The notes beneath the pieces are model-generated. The model was not told the DNA's origin. It searched no databases and worked only from the letters and a program-made list of their open reading frames with translations. From the NCBI GenBank assembly GCA_035650275.1, contig DASRHY010000224.1, forward strand, positions 57,803-121,802: DNA of 64,000 bases, written 5' to 3'. Below are positions 40,563-48,732 of the stretch, in pieces. Positions within the stretch are counted from its first letter, which is position 1. Each line of letters begins with the position of its first letter. The position numbers and the translations under genes are program-made. This stretch comes from DASRHY01 sp035650275. GTDB taxonomy: Bacteria > Actinomycetota > Actinomycetes > Propionibacteriales > Kribbellaceae.

Positions 40563-41507
40563 ATGACGTGGGGTCTGACGGTGCCGCTCACCGGCGTACC
40601 GCTGCGCGACCATCGCGAGCTGGTGACCGAGCTGGCATCGCTCGGCTACACGGACCTGTGGTCGGCCGAGGTCGCGGGCACGGACGCGTTCACGCCGCTG
40701 GTGCTCGGGTCGCAGTGGGACGACAGGCTCCGGCTCGGTACCGCCGTCGTACCCGTGCACACCCGCGGCCCGGCCGCGCTCGCGATGCAGGCCGCGGCGC
40801 TCGCGGACCTGGCGCCCGGGCGGTTCGTGCTCGGCATCGGGACGTCGTCGGAGACGATCGTGACCGGCTGGAACGGCATCGCGTTCGACGAACCCTACAA
40901 GCGCACCCGCGACGTGCTGCGGTTCCTGCGGACCGCGTTCGCGGGGGAGAAGGTGGACGGCGCGTTCGACACCTTCAGCGTCAAACGGTTCCGGTTGGAG
41001 AAGGCGCCGGACGTACCGCCCAAGATCATGCTGGCCGCGCTCCGGCCGGGCATGTTGCGGCTGGCCGCCCGCGAGGCCGACGGCGCGATCACGAACTGGC
41101 TGTCCGCCGATGACGTGCCGCGCGTCCGCGAGGTGCTAGGTGACGGGGTCGAGCTCGCGGCCCGGATCTTCGTCTGCGTGACCGAGGACGCCGAGCAGGC
41201 CCGGGCGATCGGGCGGTTCCTGATCGCGTCGTACCTGACCGTCCCGGCGTACGCCGCCTTCCACGACTGGCTCGGTCGCGGTGAGGTGATGGGACCGATG
41301 CGCGAGGCCTGGGCGGCGGGGGACCGGCAGGCCGCGATGGCCGCCGTGCCGGACGAGGTGGTCGACGACCTGGTCGTGCATGGCAGCGCGGACCAGTGCC
41401 GTGCCGCCGTCCACCGGTACACCACCAGCGGCCTCGACAGCCCGATCCTTGCCCTGCTTCCCACCGGCGCCGACCTCCGCGACACCGCTCGTCTCCTCAC
41501 CCCCTGA
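40563..41507 (+). CDS. LLM-class flavin-dependent oxidoreductase
   Basis: Luciferase-like monooxygenase-fold enzyme of 314 aa, probably using F420 or FMN as in many actinobacterial relatives. It begins with MTWGLTVPLTGVPLRDHRELVTELASLGYTDLWSAEV. It has LGTAVVPVHTRGPAALAMQAAALADLAPGRFVLGIGTSSE, the bulge-type motif of the family, and LAAREADGAITNWLSADDVPRV near residue 165-190. Shine-Dalgarno AGGAGG lies about 5 nt before ATG. Copies of a 51-bp repeat flank it in opposite orientation. Confidence 0.9.
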   Translation: MTWGLTVPLTGVPLRDHRELVTELASLGYTDLWSAEVAGTDAFTPLVLGSQWDDRLRLGTAVVPVHTRGPAALAMQAAALADLAPGRFVLGIGTSSETIVTGWNGIAFDEPYKRTRDVLRFLRTAFAGEKVDGAFDTFSVKRFRLEKAPDVPPKIMLAALRPGMLRLAAREADGAITNWLSADDVPRVREVLGDGVELAARIFVCVTEDAEQARAIGRFLIASYLTVPAYAAFHDWLGRGEVMGPMREAWAAGDRQAAMAAVPDEVVDDLVVHGSADQCRAAVHRYTTSGLDSPILALLPTGADLRDTARLLTP

Positions 41508-41523
41508 ACCCCTTCCGGGTGGT

Positions 41524-41574
41524 CGCAAGGGCCCGATGAACGACGACACGCCTGGTCACAAGGGTCCGATGAAC
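41524..41574 (-). repeat. 51-bp repeat family, copy 2 (inverted)
   Basis: On the minus strand, 18-mers at 41574-41557 and 41541-41524 match the repeat with one mismatch each, again with a 33-bp period and the GGCGTGTCGTC spacer end. It lies between the LLM oxidoreductase and the ketopantoate reductase-like gene, ending 15 bp before the ATG. Confidence 0.9.
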
Positions 41575-41589
41575 GGAAGGGTGGGGGGT

Positions 41590-42606
41590 ATGACGGTGGC
41601 GGTGTTCGGGGCGGGGAGTATCGGGTGCTACGTGGGTGGGCGGCTGGCGGGGGCCGGGGCGGATGTGGTGCTGGTCGGGCGGGAGCGGCTGGCGCAGGAG
41701 GTCGCCGCGCACGGGTTGCGGATCACCGACTGGCAGGGCGCGGACCTCGCCGTCGAGCGGGTCCGGTACGAGACCGCCGCGCATGCCGCGGCCGGCGCCG
41801 ACCTGGTACTCGTCACGGTCAAGTCGGCGGCGACCGCGCGGGCGGCCGAGGAGCTGGCCGGTGCGCTCGGGCCGGACGCGGTGGTGATCAGCTTCCAGAA
41901 CGGGCTCCGCAATGCCGAGACGCTCCGGCACGGCCTGCCCGGCCGCACCGTGCTGACCGGGATCGTGCAGTTCAACGTCGTGCACCGCGGCGAGGGCGCG
42001 TTCCACGCCGGCACCGAGGGCGGGCTCGAGGTCGAGGACCACCCGGCGCTGGCGCCGTACCTGGAGCTGTTCGACCGCGCCGGGCTCGCACTGGAACGGC
42101 ACCGGGACATGCTGCCGGTGCAATGGGCGAAGCTGTTGCTCAACCTCAACAACCCGGTGAACGCGCTGTCCGGGCTGACGCTCAAGGCGCAGCTGTCGCA
42201 ACGGCCGTTCCGGCGGTGTGTCGCGCTGGCGCAGGCCGAGGCACTCCGGCTGCTCGCCGCCGATGGAACGACGCCCGCCAAGCTCACGCCGCTGCCGCCG
42301 CGGTGGATCCCGCGGCTGCTCGGTGCTCCGGACGCGTTGTTCACCCGGCTGGCCGGTCAGATGCTGGCGATCGACCCGCACGCCCGGAGCTCGATGCTGG
42401 ACGACCTGGACGCCGGCCGCCCGACCGAGGTCGACCACCTGAACGGCGAGGTGGTCCGGCTCGCGGAACGGCTCGGCCGGACCGCGCCGGTCAACACACG
42501 CCTGGTCGAGCTGGTCCACCAGGCCGAGGACGGCGGCCGGCGCGGATGGTCCGGACCCGACCTGTACGACGAGTTGCGGGCCGCCGCTGGGACACGGGTC
42601 CGGTGA
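41590..42606 (+). CDS. 2-dehydropantoate 2-reductase family protein
   Basis: PanE/ApbA-family NADPH reductase of 338 aa. N-terminal Rossmann loop VAVFGAGSIGCYVGGRLAGAGADVVLVGRE; VTVKSAATARAAEEL and the segment VVISFQNGLRNAETLRHGLP are typical. The C-terminal helical domain has the catalytic Lys in MLPVQWAKLLLNLNNPVNALSG and a polar cluster in LDDLDAGRPTEVDHLNGEVVRLA. It could supply pantoate for CoA, but no panB/panC lie nearby. Start chosen at ATG 41590 after GGTGGGGGG; an in-frame ATG at 41572 lies in the repeat. Confidence 0.9.
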   Translation: MTVAVFGAGSIGCYVGGRLAGAGADVVLVGRERLAQEVAAHGLRITDWQGADLAVERVRYETAAHAAAGADLVLVTVKSAATARAAEELAGALGPDAVVISFQNGLRNAETLRHGLPGRTVLTGIVQFNVVHRGEGAFHAGTEGGLEVEDHPALAPYLELFDRAGLALERHRDMLPVQWAKLLLNLNNPVNALSGLTLKAQLSQRPFRRCVALAQAEALRLLAADGTTPAKLTPLPPRWIPRLLGAPDALFTRLAGQMLAIDPHARSSMLDDLDAGRPTEVDHLNGEVVRLAERLGRTAPVNTRLVELVHQAEDGGRRGWSGPDLYDELRAAAGTRVR

Positions 42607-42633
42607 TTGCAGCGGCAGGGACCGGTGGCGTCG

Positions 42634-42639
42634 TACGGT
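42634..42639 (+). promoter_or_regulatory. Leaderless -10 element of the GGDIES protein
   Basis: TACGGT lies 7 nt before the ATG at 42647 without a Shine-Dalgarno, fitting an independent leaderless promoter for the tiny downstream gene. Confidence 0.4.
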
Positions 42640-42646
42640 AGGCCGC

Positions 42647-42811
42647 ATGGGAACCGAGGAGGAGCCGCGTCCGGACAAGGATGCGCAGAAGAAGTCAGGT
42701 ACCGACGGCGGCGATATCGAGTCAGGCGGTGATATCGAGTCGGGCGGTGATATCGAGTCCGGTGGTGATATCGAGTCCGGTGGTGACATCGAGGGAGGCG
42801 GCACCGACTAG
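42647..42811 (+). CDS. 54-aa acidic protein with GGDIES repeats
   Basis: Short frame encoding a highly charged N-terminus (MGTEEEPRPDKDAQKKSG) followed by five near-identical GGDIES hexapeptides and GGGTD. Synonymous changes between units (TCA/TCG/TCC for Ser; GGC/GGT) suggest selection on the protein. No family recognised; the protein is predicted to be disordered and acidic, possibly a linker-like binder. Confidence 0.6.
   Translation: MGTEEEPRPDKDAQKKSGTDGGDIESGGDIESGGDIESGGDIESGGDIEGGGTD
42709..42793 (+). repeat. 18-bp tandem repeat
   Basis: Four to five units of 18 bp (core GGTGATATCGAGTC) make up most of the small gene. Each unit contains GATATC, and the units differ at third codon positions. 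Confidence 0.85.
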
Positions 42812-42849
42812 CGCCGCACCGAGTAGCTAGCGACGTAACTAGCGACCTC

Positions 42850-44682
42850 TCAGCGACACGGCAGGGCGAGGCTGAACGTCGAGCCTCGCCCTACTGTGCT
42901 GGTCACACTGATCTGCCCGGAGTGCGCTTCGACAAGGTGCTTGGTGATGGCGAGGCCGAGACCACTGCCGCCGGTACTGCGGCTACGGGACGGGTCCGCG
43001 CGGTAGAACCGGTCGAACAGGTGCGGCAGATGTTCGGCCGCGATGCCCGGCCCGGTGTCGGACACGATCAGGTCGACCCAGCCCGCGCGCGGCTGCACCG
43101 ACACGGTGACCGAGCCGCCGGCCGGGGTGAACTTGACCGCGTTCGCGACCAGGTTGCCGAGTGCCTGCCGGATCCGGGCCGGGTCCACGGTGACGATCGC
43201 CGGACCGGCCACGGACAGCTCGAGCGAGACCCCGGCGGTGTCCGCGGCGGCACGGTGCGCGGCCACGGTCTGCTGGGCGAGCTCGGCGAGGTCGCGTTCC
43301 TCCGGATGCAGCCGGAGCATGCCCGCGTCCGCGAGTGCCAGCTCCTGCAGGTCCGATACCAGCCGCTCCAGCAGCGCGGTCTCCTCGAGCAGCGACCCGA
43401 CCAGCGCGCGGTCCAGTGCGACCACGCCGTCCTCGGTCGCCTCCAGGTAGCCCTTGATGTTGCTCAGCGGGGTGCGCAGCTCGTGCGCCACGTCGCTGAC
43501 CATCACCCGCCGCTGGTGCTCGCCCTGCTCGATCGACGACGCCATCGCGTTGAACGCATGGCCGAGCCGGGCCACCTCATCGTTCCCGGTCACCGGGACC
43601 CGGGCGGCGCGGTCTCCGTGCGTCATCCGCTGCGCGGCCCCGGTCAGAGCCAGGATCGGCCGGACCAGCCGGCGACCGGCCAGCACGGTGACCAGCGCGG
43701 CCAGCAGCAGTACGCCGAGCGCGGTCGCCGCGGTCCGCAGCAACCCCTCGACGCTGAACACGTTGAACCGGTCGCTGGTGCCGAGGTACAGCTTCGCGGC
43801 GGGCGCGACGTAGGGGCGCAGCGCCTCCGTCCGCGCGGTGGTCAGGCACTTCTTGACGGCCGGCTGGGCCACGCTCTTCTCGTCGCCGACCGGGATCACG
43901 GTCAGCAGCCCGTCCGGCCCATCCTGGTTGAACTTGAACGGGACCCCAGCCTGCTCCAGGCAGGTCGCGCCACGCGTCACCTCGTCCTTGTTCACCCGCT
44001 GCGCCAGCTCGCTCGGCGCGTACAGCTCGGGTGACACGCACACGTGGCTGCGCAGGTCGTACGACGTCGTGACCTTGGCGCCGCCGGCCTTCGCGACCGA
44101 CTGCACCGACACCTGCGGTACGCCGTCCGGACCGGGCAGCAGAACAGCCGGCTCACCCCGGCGCAGCAGACACGCCATTGCGGACTTCGCGAGCGCCTCC
44201 CGCCGCGTGTGCTCGTCCTCGGTCAGCCGCCAGTACGGCGACCGGAACCCTCCGCCGCCGGCCGAGACGGCGACGTCGGCCGCGCCAGCCTTGACCATCG
44301 GGGTGACGAGACCGATCGGGGCGCTGGACGGCGCGGCCACGTCGATCGTTGCCGCAGGCACCGATGGTAACCCGCCGCCGTCGCGGGCCGAGTCCGCGAT
44401 CACCCGGCCGTCTGCGTCGGTGAGCGCGATCCGGCGGCCGGTACGCTGCGCGGCCGCGGCGACCACCGCGCCGACGTCCTGCCAGGTCGCGTGCTCGGTC
44501 GCGTACCCGGTCAGCTCGAGGTAGATGGACTGGTCGGACTCGAGCAGCGAGGCGGAAGACTCGATCTCGCCCTGCAGCTGCTCACCCGCGCTGTACGTCG
44601 CCAGCACCGCGGTCGCGGCCACCGCACCGAGGGCGACCGTGAGCGACAGCGCCAGCAGCCGGAACCGCAGACTACGACGCAT
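42850..44682 (-). CDS. Two-component sensor histidine kinase
   Basis: Membrane kinase of 610 aa. TM1 (about 8-28), a large extracytoplasmic sensor (about 30-310) with several Cys, TM2 (about 312-335), HAMP (RRLVRPILALTGAAQRMTHGDRAARVPV), HisKA with phospho-acceptor His in SDVAHELRTPLSNIKGYL, and HATPase with LGNLVANAVKFTPAGG (N box), VSDTGPGIAAEHL (G1) and GGSGLGLAIT (G2). Coupled to the response regulator, whose gene overlaps by 11 bp. Divergent envelope/efflux genes suggest it senses cell-wall or antibiotic stress (inference). Confidence 0.94.
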   Translation of the reverse strand: MRRSLRFRLLALSLTVALGAVAATAVLATYSAGEQLQGEIESSASLLESDQSIYLELTGYATEHATWQDVGAVVAAAAQRTGRRIALTDADGRVIADSARDGGGLPSVPAATIDVAAPSSAPIGLVTPMVKAGAADVAVSAGGGGFRSPYWRLTEDEHTRREALAKSAMACLLRRGEPAVLLPGPDGVPQVSVQSVAKAGGAKVTTSYDLRSHVCVSPELYAPSELAQRVNKDEVTRGATCLEQAGVPFKFNQDGPDGLLTVIPVGDEKSVAQPAVKKCLTTARTEALRPYVAPAAKLYLGTSDRFNVFSVEGLLRTAATALGVLLLAALVTVLAGRRLVRPILALTGAAQRMTHGDRAARVPVTGNDEVARLGHAFNAMASSIEQGEHQRRVMVSDVAHELRTPLSNIKGYLEATEDGVVALDRALVGSLLEETALLERLVSDLQELALADAGMLRLHPEERDLAELAQQTVAAHRAAADTAGVSLELSVAGPAIVTVDPARIRQALGNLVANAVKFTPAGGSVTVSVQPRAGWVDLIVSDTGPGIAAEHLPHLFDRFYRADPSRSRSTGGSGLGLAITKHLVEAHSGQISVTSTVGRGSTFSLALPCR

Positions 44683-45382
44683 CGGCGACCGCCTCCGCGA
44701 GCTTGTAGCCGACTCCGTACACGGTCAGCAGGTACCGCGGCCGGGCCGGCGCGACCTCGATCTTCTTCCGCAGGTTCATCACGTGCACGTCGATGGTCCG
44801 GTCGAATACGTAGTGGTCGAACCCGAAGGCCTGCTCGAGCAGCTGCTGCCGGGTGAACGCCCGCCCCGGCGAGGCCGCCAGCCCGGCCAGGATCTTGAAC
44901 TCCGCGGGGGTGATCTCGACCGGCAGCCCGGCCATGCTCACCTCGTGCCGCACGGTGTCGACAGTCAGCTCGCCGACCCGGAGCACGCCGCTGTCGTCGG
45001 CCGCGGAGCCACCACGGCGCAGCACCGCCCGGATCCGGGCGACCAGCTCGCGCGGGCTGTACGGCTTGGTCACGTAGTCGTCCGCGCCGAGGTCGAGCCC
45101 CAGCAGCAGGTCGTCCTCGGTGGACCGGGCGGTCAGCATGATGATCGGTACGTCCCCGGTATGATCCAGGTCCGCCCGCAGTACGCGGCAGACGTCGAGC
45201 CCGTCCACCACGGGCATCATCACGTCCAGCACCAGCAGGTCCGGCCGCCGCCGCCGCGCTTCGTCGATCGCCGACCGGCCGTCGTGCACGACCACGCACG
45301 CGTGGCCTTCCCGCTCCAGGTAGCGGCGTACCAGCTCAGCCTGCTTGTGGTCGTCCTCGGCCACCAGGATCCGCGCGCCCAT
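44672..45382 (-). CDS. OmpR-family response regulator
   Basis: Response regulator of 236 aa. Receiver domain with acidic pair ED (9-11), phospho-acceptor Asp53 (LLVLDVMMP), Thr84 and Lys106 (VTKPYSP). A winged-helix DNA-binding domain follows (about 130-232) with the recognition region RTIDVHVMNLRKKIE. Encoded upstream of its kinase and divergent from the lipoprotein gene, where a direct repeat suggests a binding site. Confidence 0.96.
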   Translation of the reverse strand: MGARILVAEDDHKQAELVRRYLEREGHACVVVHDGRSAIDEARRRRPDLLVLDVMMPVVDGLDVCRVLRADLDHTGDVPIIMLTARSTEDDLLLGLDLGADDYVTKPYSPRELVARIRAVLRRGGSAADDSGVLRVGELTVDTVRHEVSMAGLPVEITPAEFKILAGLAASPGRAFTRQQLLEQAFGFDHYVFDRTIDVHVMNLRKKIEVAPARPRYLLTVYGVGYKLAEAVADAS

Positions 45383-45445
45383 GGCCGGAGTGTGTCAGTC
45401 GAACTTAAGGATTCCATGAAGAACAACGACGGCATTTTCCGGGAT

Positions 45446-45493
45446 GTGAAGGCCGCAACGATCGCTGATCGGACCTTCACAGCATCTTCACAG
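45446..45493 (+). promoter_or_regulatory. Possible OmpR-type binding site before the lipoprotein gene
   Basis: TTCACAG occurs at 45476-45482 and 45487-45493, an 11-bp period typical of OmpR-family tandem sites. An inverted TGTGAAGG lies at 45446-45453. The sites are in the 133-bp gap between the response regulator and the lipoprotein gene, where they could control both. Confidence 0.5.
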
Positions 45494-45515
45494 CCGACCC
45501 GCGACGCTGCGTGTC

Positions 45516-46571
45516 ATGACCAGGAGAGCAGCGATCGCGATGGTGTGCGCACTGGGGCTCACAGCCGGGTGCGGGGGCGGCGGGTCGAACGATCCGACGG
45601 GCTCCGGTGACGAGCAGAAGAGCCCGCTGGCCGAGTACATCGGCGGCGACTTCACCGCGGGCGGCGGCATGGTGGTGAAGTTCGCGGTCGCCGGCGACAA
45701 CGGCAATGAGCAGCCGACCGAGCAGCAGCTCGCGCAGCAGCGCCGGATGGAGGATCTGATCGCGACGTGCATGCGCGACCAGGGTTTCGAGTACGTGCCG
45801 GTACCGCCGGAGGCGAAGCCGAAGTCGAAGTTCGCCGAGGCGTTCGAGCTGCCGCCGGACAAGTTCGCCGAGCAGTACGGGTACGGCATCAGCACCTTCG
45901 ACTGGAGTGACCCGGTCGGCGAGGACGGCACCGACCCGAACCGCCAGATCCGCGACCGGCTGTCGGCCACCGCGAAGAAGGCGTACGACAAGGCGCTCGA
46001 CGGCGAGGGCATGGTGGTCGCGTCCGGCGGCGGCGCCAAGGTGTCGAGCAGCAAGTCGACCGATCTGGGCTGCCGCGGCAAGGCGGCCGAGCAGGTGTAC
46101 GGCAAGCCGAAGGACCTGAAGAACCCGGGCCAGGAGATGCGCCGGTTCGACAGCCTGTTCAAGGATCTGGAGGCGCTACGGAAGCGGATCGAGGCGGACC
46201 CGCGGGTGGCCGATGCGGCACAGGCGTGGTCGGACTGCATGGCCGACGGCCGGTACACCGGGCTGAACAAGCCCGAGGACGCCCGCACCAAGGTGCAGCA
46301 GCGGATGGACCGGCTGCTCGGGATCGACTCCAGCGGGCCGGGACCGACGGCCAAGCCGAAGAGTCCGAAGGACCTCGACCCGGCGCAGCTGTCCGCGCTG
46401 AAGCGGTACGAGCTGGCGATCGCGAAGGCCGACTACGACTGCAAGCAGGCGCACTACGAGAAGCCGTTCCGTGAGGTGCGGTTCCAGCTCGAGACCGAGT
46501 TCGTGGGCACGCACCGCACGCTGTTGGAGCAGTACAAGGAGTGGGCCGGCCAGCAGAAGGGCCCGCGGTGA
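45516..46571 (+). CDS. Lipoprotein of an ABC export cluster
   Basis: Secreted lipoprotein of 351 aa: signal peptide with lipobox LTAGC (Cys about 19), then a Ser/Gly linker and a helical domain. Regularly spaced Cys (CMRDQGFEY, LGCRGKA, SDCMADGRY, DCKQAHY) likely form disulfides. Such lipoproteins are often encoded with peptidoglycan-binding adaptors and MacB-like ABC exporters. Its TGA overlaps the adaptor GTG, so the genes are coupled. Substrate unknown. Confidence 0.85.
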   Translation: MTRRAAIAMVCALGLTAGCGGGGSNDPTGSGDEQKSPLAEYIGGDFTAGGGMVVKFAVAGDNGNEQPTEQQLAQQRRMEDLIATCMRDQGFEYVPVPPEAKPKSKFAEAFELPPDKFAEQYGYGISTFDWSDPVGEDGTDPNRQIRDRLSATAKKAYDKALDGEGMVVASGGGAKVSSSKSTDLGCRGKAAEQVYGKPKDLKNPGQEMRRFDSLFKDLEALRKRIEADPRVADAAQAWSDCMADGRYTGLNKPEDARTKVQQRMDRLLGIDSSGPGPTAKPKSPKDLDPAQLSALKRYELAIAKADYDCKQAHYEKPFREVRFQLETEFVGTHRTLLEQYKEWAGQQKGPR

Positions 46572-47995
46572 GGTCGCGACGCCGGGTACTCGTCGTCGTC
46601 GCGGTGGTCGCCGTTCTCGCCCTCGGAGCCGGGCTCGCGGCCGGCAGCCGGCTCACCTCGCCGGCCGACGCGGCCGCCCGGACTGCCGCGCCGGCCGCGT
46701 CGCAGATCACCGTGCCGGTGGAGCAACGGGCACTGTCCACCCGGGTGGTGGCCCGCGGCGACGCGTCGTTCGACGGCGCGGTGAACGTGACGGTGGAGAC
46801 CGGCGGACTGGCTAACCGGCCGGTTGTCACCGGCCAGGTGCCGAAGGTCGGTGCCACGATCCGGGAGGGCAAGCCGTTGCTGGAGATCACCGGCCGGCCG
46901 GTGCTCGCGCTCGCCGGGGTGCTGCCGATGTACCGCTCGCTGCGCCCGGGCATGCGCGGGCCCGACGTACGCCAGCTCGAGCAGACCCTGCGGCGGCTCG
47001 GGCACGACCCCGGCGAGGTCGACGACCTGTACGACGCCGACACCGCGCTCGCGGTCGCCCGGCTGTTCCGGGCCGCCGGGTACGAGCCACCCGCGGTGGA
47101 CGAGCAGCTGGTACAGGCTGTCGACGCGGCGGAGCAGCAGGTGGACAGCGCGGAGACCGGGGTCGGCTCGGCGCAGCGCGCGCTGGACCAGGCCGAGGCC
47201 GGCCCGAGCCAGGCTCAGCGGGTGCAGGCCGACAACGCCGTGCGGGCCGCCGAGCGCGAGCTCGCCGCCGCCCGTCGTACCGGTGACGCCCGGGCGATCG
47301 CGCAGGCGCAGGACCAGGTGAGGCTGGCGAAGGCGCAACGCAGCGACCTGCTCGACGGCCGGGACACCTCAGCCGAGCGCACCGCACTGCGGCAGGCCCG
47401 GGAACACCTCGCCGACGCCCGGGACGCGCTCGCCGAGGCTCGGCTGAACGCCGCGACGCCGCTTCCGGTATCCGAGATCGTGTACGTGAAGAGCCTGCCG
47501 CGCCGGGTCGACGACGTGAACGTCACCCGCGGCTCGGTCGTGAACGGCCCGGTGATGTCGGTCAGCGGCGCCGCGCTGGTCGTCACCATCCAGGTCGACG
47601 CCGCCACCAAGCAGCTGCTCCGCACCGGCATGACCGGCACCTTCGACCTCGGCAACGGCCAGCGGGTGGACGCGACCGTCCGCCGTATCACCCGGAACGA
47701 GAACCTGTACGACGTGGTGCTGGCGCCTCGTCGTACGCTCAGCGGCCAGCAGCTGGAGCTGCTCCGGAACGCCAACGTCCGGGTCACGATCCCGGTGAAG
47801 AGCACCCGCGGCAAGGTGCTCGCCGTACCGATCGCAGCCCTGACCGCCGGGTCCGGCGGCGAGTCCCGGGTCGAGGTGGTTCGCACCGACGGCGAGGTCG
47901 AGCTGGTCGAGGTCCAGGTCGGGCTGTCCGCGGACGGGTACGCCGAGGTCCGCGGAGCCCTGAAGGCCGGCGACCAGGTGGTGGTGGGTCGATGA
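46568..47995 (+). CDS. Peptidoglycan-binding periplasmic adaptor (HlyD-like)
   Basis: Membrane-fusion adaptor of 475 aa starting at the GTG overlapping the lipoprotein stop. It begins with a TM anchor (VLVVVAVVAVLALGAGLAAGS). A PG_binding_1 domain (MYRSLRPGMRGPDVRQLEQTLRRLGHDPGEVDDLYDADTALAVARLFRAAGYE, about 125-178) follows, then a long coiled coil (about 185-290) and barrel-sandwich/beta-barrel domains. It should link the ABC permease to the wall or outer layer. Confidence 0.9.
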   Translation: MRSRRRVLVVVAVVAVLALGAGLAAGSRLTSPADAAARTAAPAASQITVPVEQRALSTRVVARGDASFDGAVNVTVETGGLANRPVVTGQVPKVGATIREGKPLLEITGRPVLALAGVLPMYRSLRPGMRGPDVRQLEQTLRRLGHDPGEVDDLYDADTALAVARLFRAAGYEPPAVDEQLVQAVDAAEQQVDSAETGVGSAQRALDQAEAGPSQAQRVQADNAVRAAERELAAARRTGDARAIAQAQDQVRLAKAQRSDLLDGRDTSAERTALRQAREHLADARDALAEARLNAATPLPVSEIVYVKSLPRRVDDVNVTRGSVVNGPVMSVSGAALVVTIQVDAATKQLLRTGMTGTFDLGNGQRVDATVRRITRNENLYDVVLAPRRTLSGQQLELLRNANVRVTIPVKSTRGKVLAVPIAALTAGSGGESRVEVVRTDGEVELVEVQVGLSADGYAEVRGALKAGDQVVVGR

Positions 47996-48732
47996 CCGGG
48001 TACGACGTCCCGGCCGCCTGGCGATCGTCGTACCGGCCGGCGGTGGCGGTGACCTCGGCCGCGCGGCCGCCGGTGGTCGCGATGATCGGGGTGGGCCGGG
48101 TCTACCCCGGTCCACCAGAGGTGGCCGCGATCCGGCACGCGGACCTGACAATCGGCGCCGGTGAGTACCTGTCGATCGTCGGTCCGTCCGGTTCGGGCAA
48201 GTCGACGCTGCTGCACCTGCTCGGGCTGCTGGACAAGCCGACCGGCGGCACGTACCGGCTGGACGGCGTGGACACCTCGACCCTGCGGGAGCGGCGCCGC
48301 GCGGTCTTGCGCGGCGAGCGGATCGGGTTCGTGTTCCAGGCGTTCCACCTGCTCGACCACCGGACCGTGCTGGAGAACGTCGCGCTGTCCATGCTGTACG
48401 TCGGGGTGCCGCGGCAGGAACGGTTCGCCCGGGCCCGCCGGGCGCTCGACCGGGTCGGGCTCGGCCACCGGATCGACTTCTCGCCGACCACGCTGTCCGG
48501 CGGCGAACGCCAGCGCGTCGCCATCGCCCGGGCCTTGGTCGCCGAACCCAGCCTGCTCCTCGCCGACGAACCGACCGGCAACCTGGACACCGCGAACGCG
48601 TCCGCCATCCTGGACGTCTTCGACGAGCTCCACCGCGACGGCATGACGCTCGCCGTGATCACCCACGACGAACACGTCTCGGCCCGCGCCCAGCGCCAGG
48701 TCCACATAGTCGACGGGACCCTCCGGTGGTAA
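47992..48732 (+). CDS. ABC transporter ATP-binding protein (MacB/LolD type)
   Basis: ATPase of 246 aa with Walker A (IVGPSGSGKSTLLHLLG), Q-loop region IGFVFQAFHLLDHRTV, signature LSGGERQRVAIARAL, Walker B LLLADEPTGNLD and the H-loop His in VITHDEHV. Its start overlaps the adaptor stop (ATGA), and its stop overlaps the permease start. It powers export or envelope remodelling with the neighbouring permease. Confidence 0.96.
   Translation: MTGYDVPAAWRSSYRPAVAVTSAARPPVVAMIGVGRVYPGPPEVAAIRHADLTIGAGEYLSIVGPSGSGKSTLLHLLGLLDKPTGGTYRLDGVDTSTLRERRRAVLRGERIGFVFQAFHLLDHRTVLENVALSMLYVGVPRQERFARARRALDRVGLGHRIDFSPTTLSGGERQRVAIARALVAEPSLLLADEPTGNLDTANASAILDVFDELHRDGMTLAVITHDEHVSARAQRQVHIVDGTLRW

Noticed and set aside
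40498..41574. CRISPR or insertion sequence flanking the LLM gene
   Set aside because: Only two 18-mers per copy, the spacer is the same in each copy, and no cas or transposase gene is present; treated as an interspersed repeat instead.
42709..42793. CRISPR-like array
   Set aside because: The 18-bp units are contiguous with no unique spacers and are in frame within a small gene.
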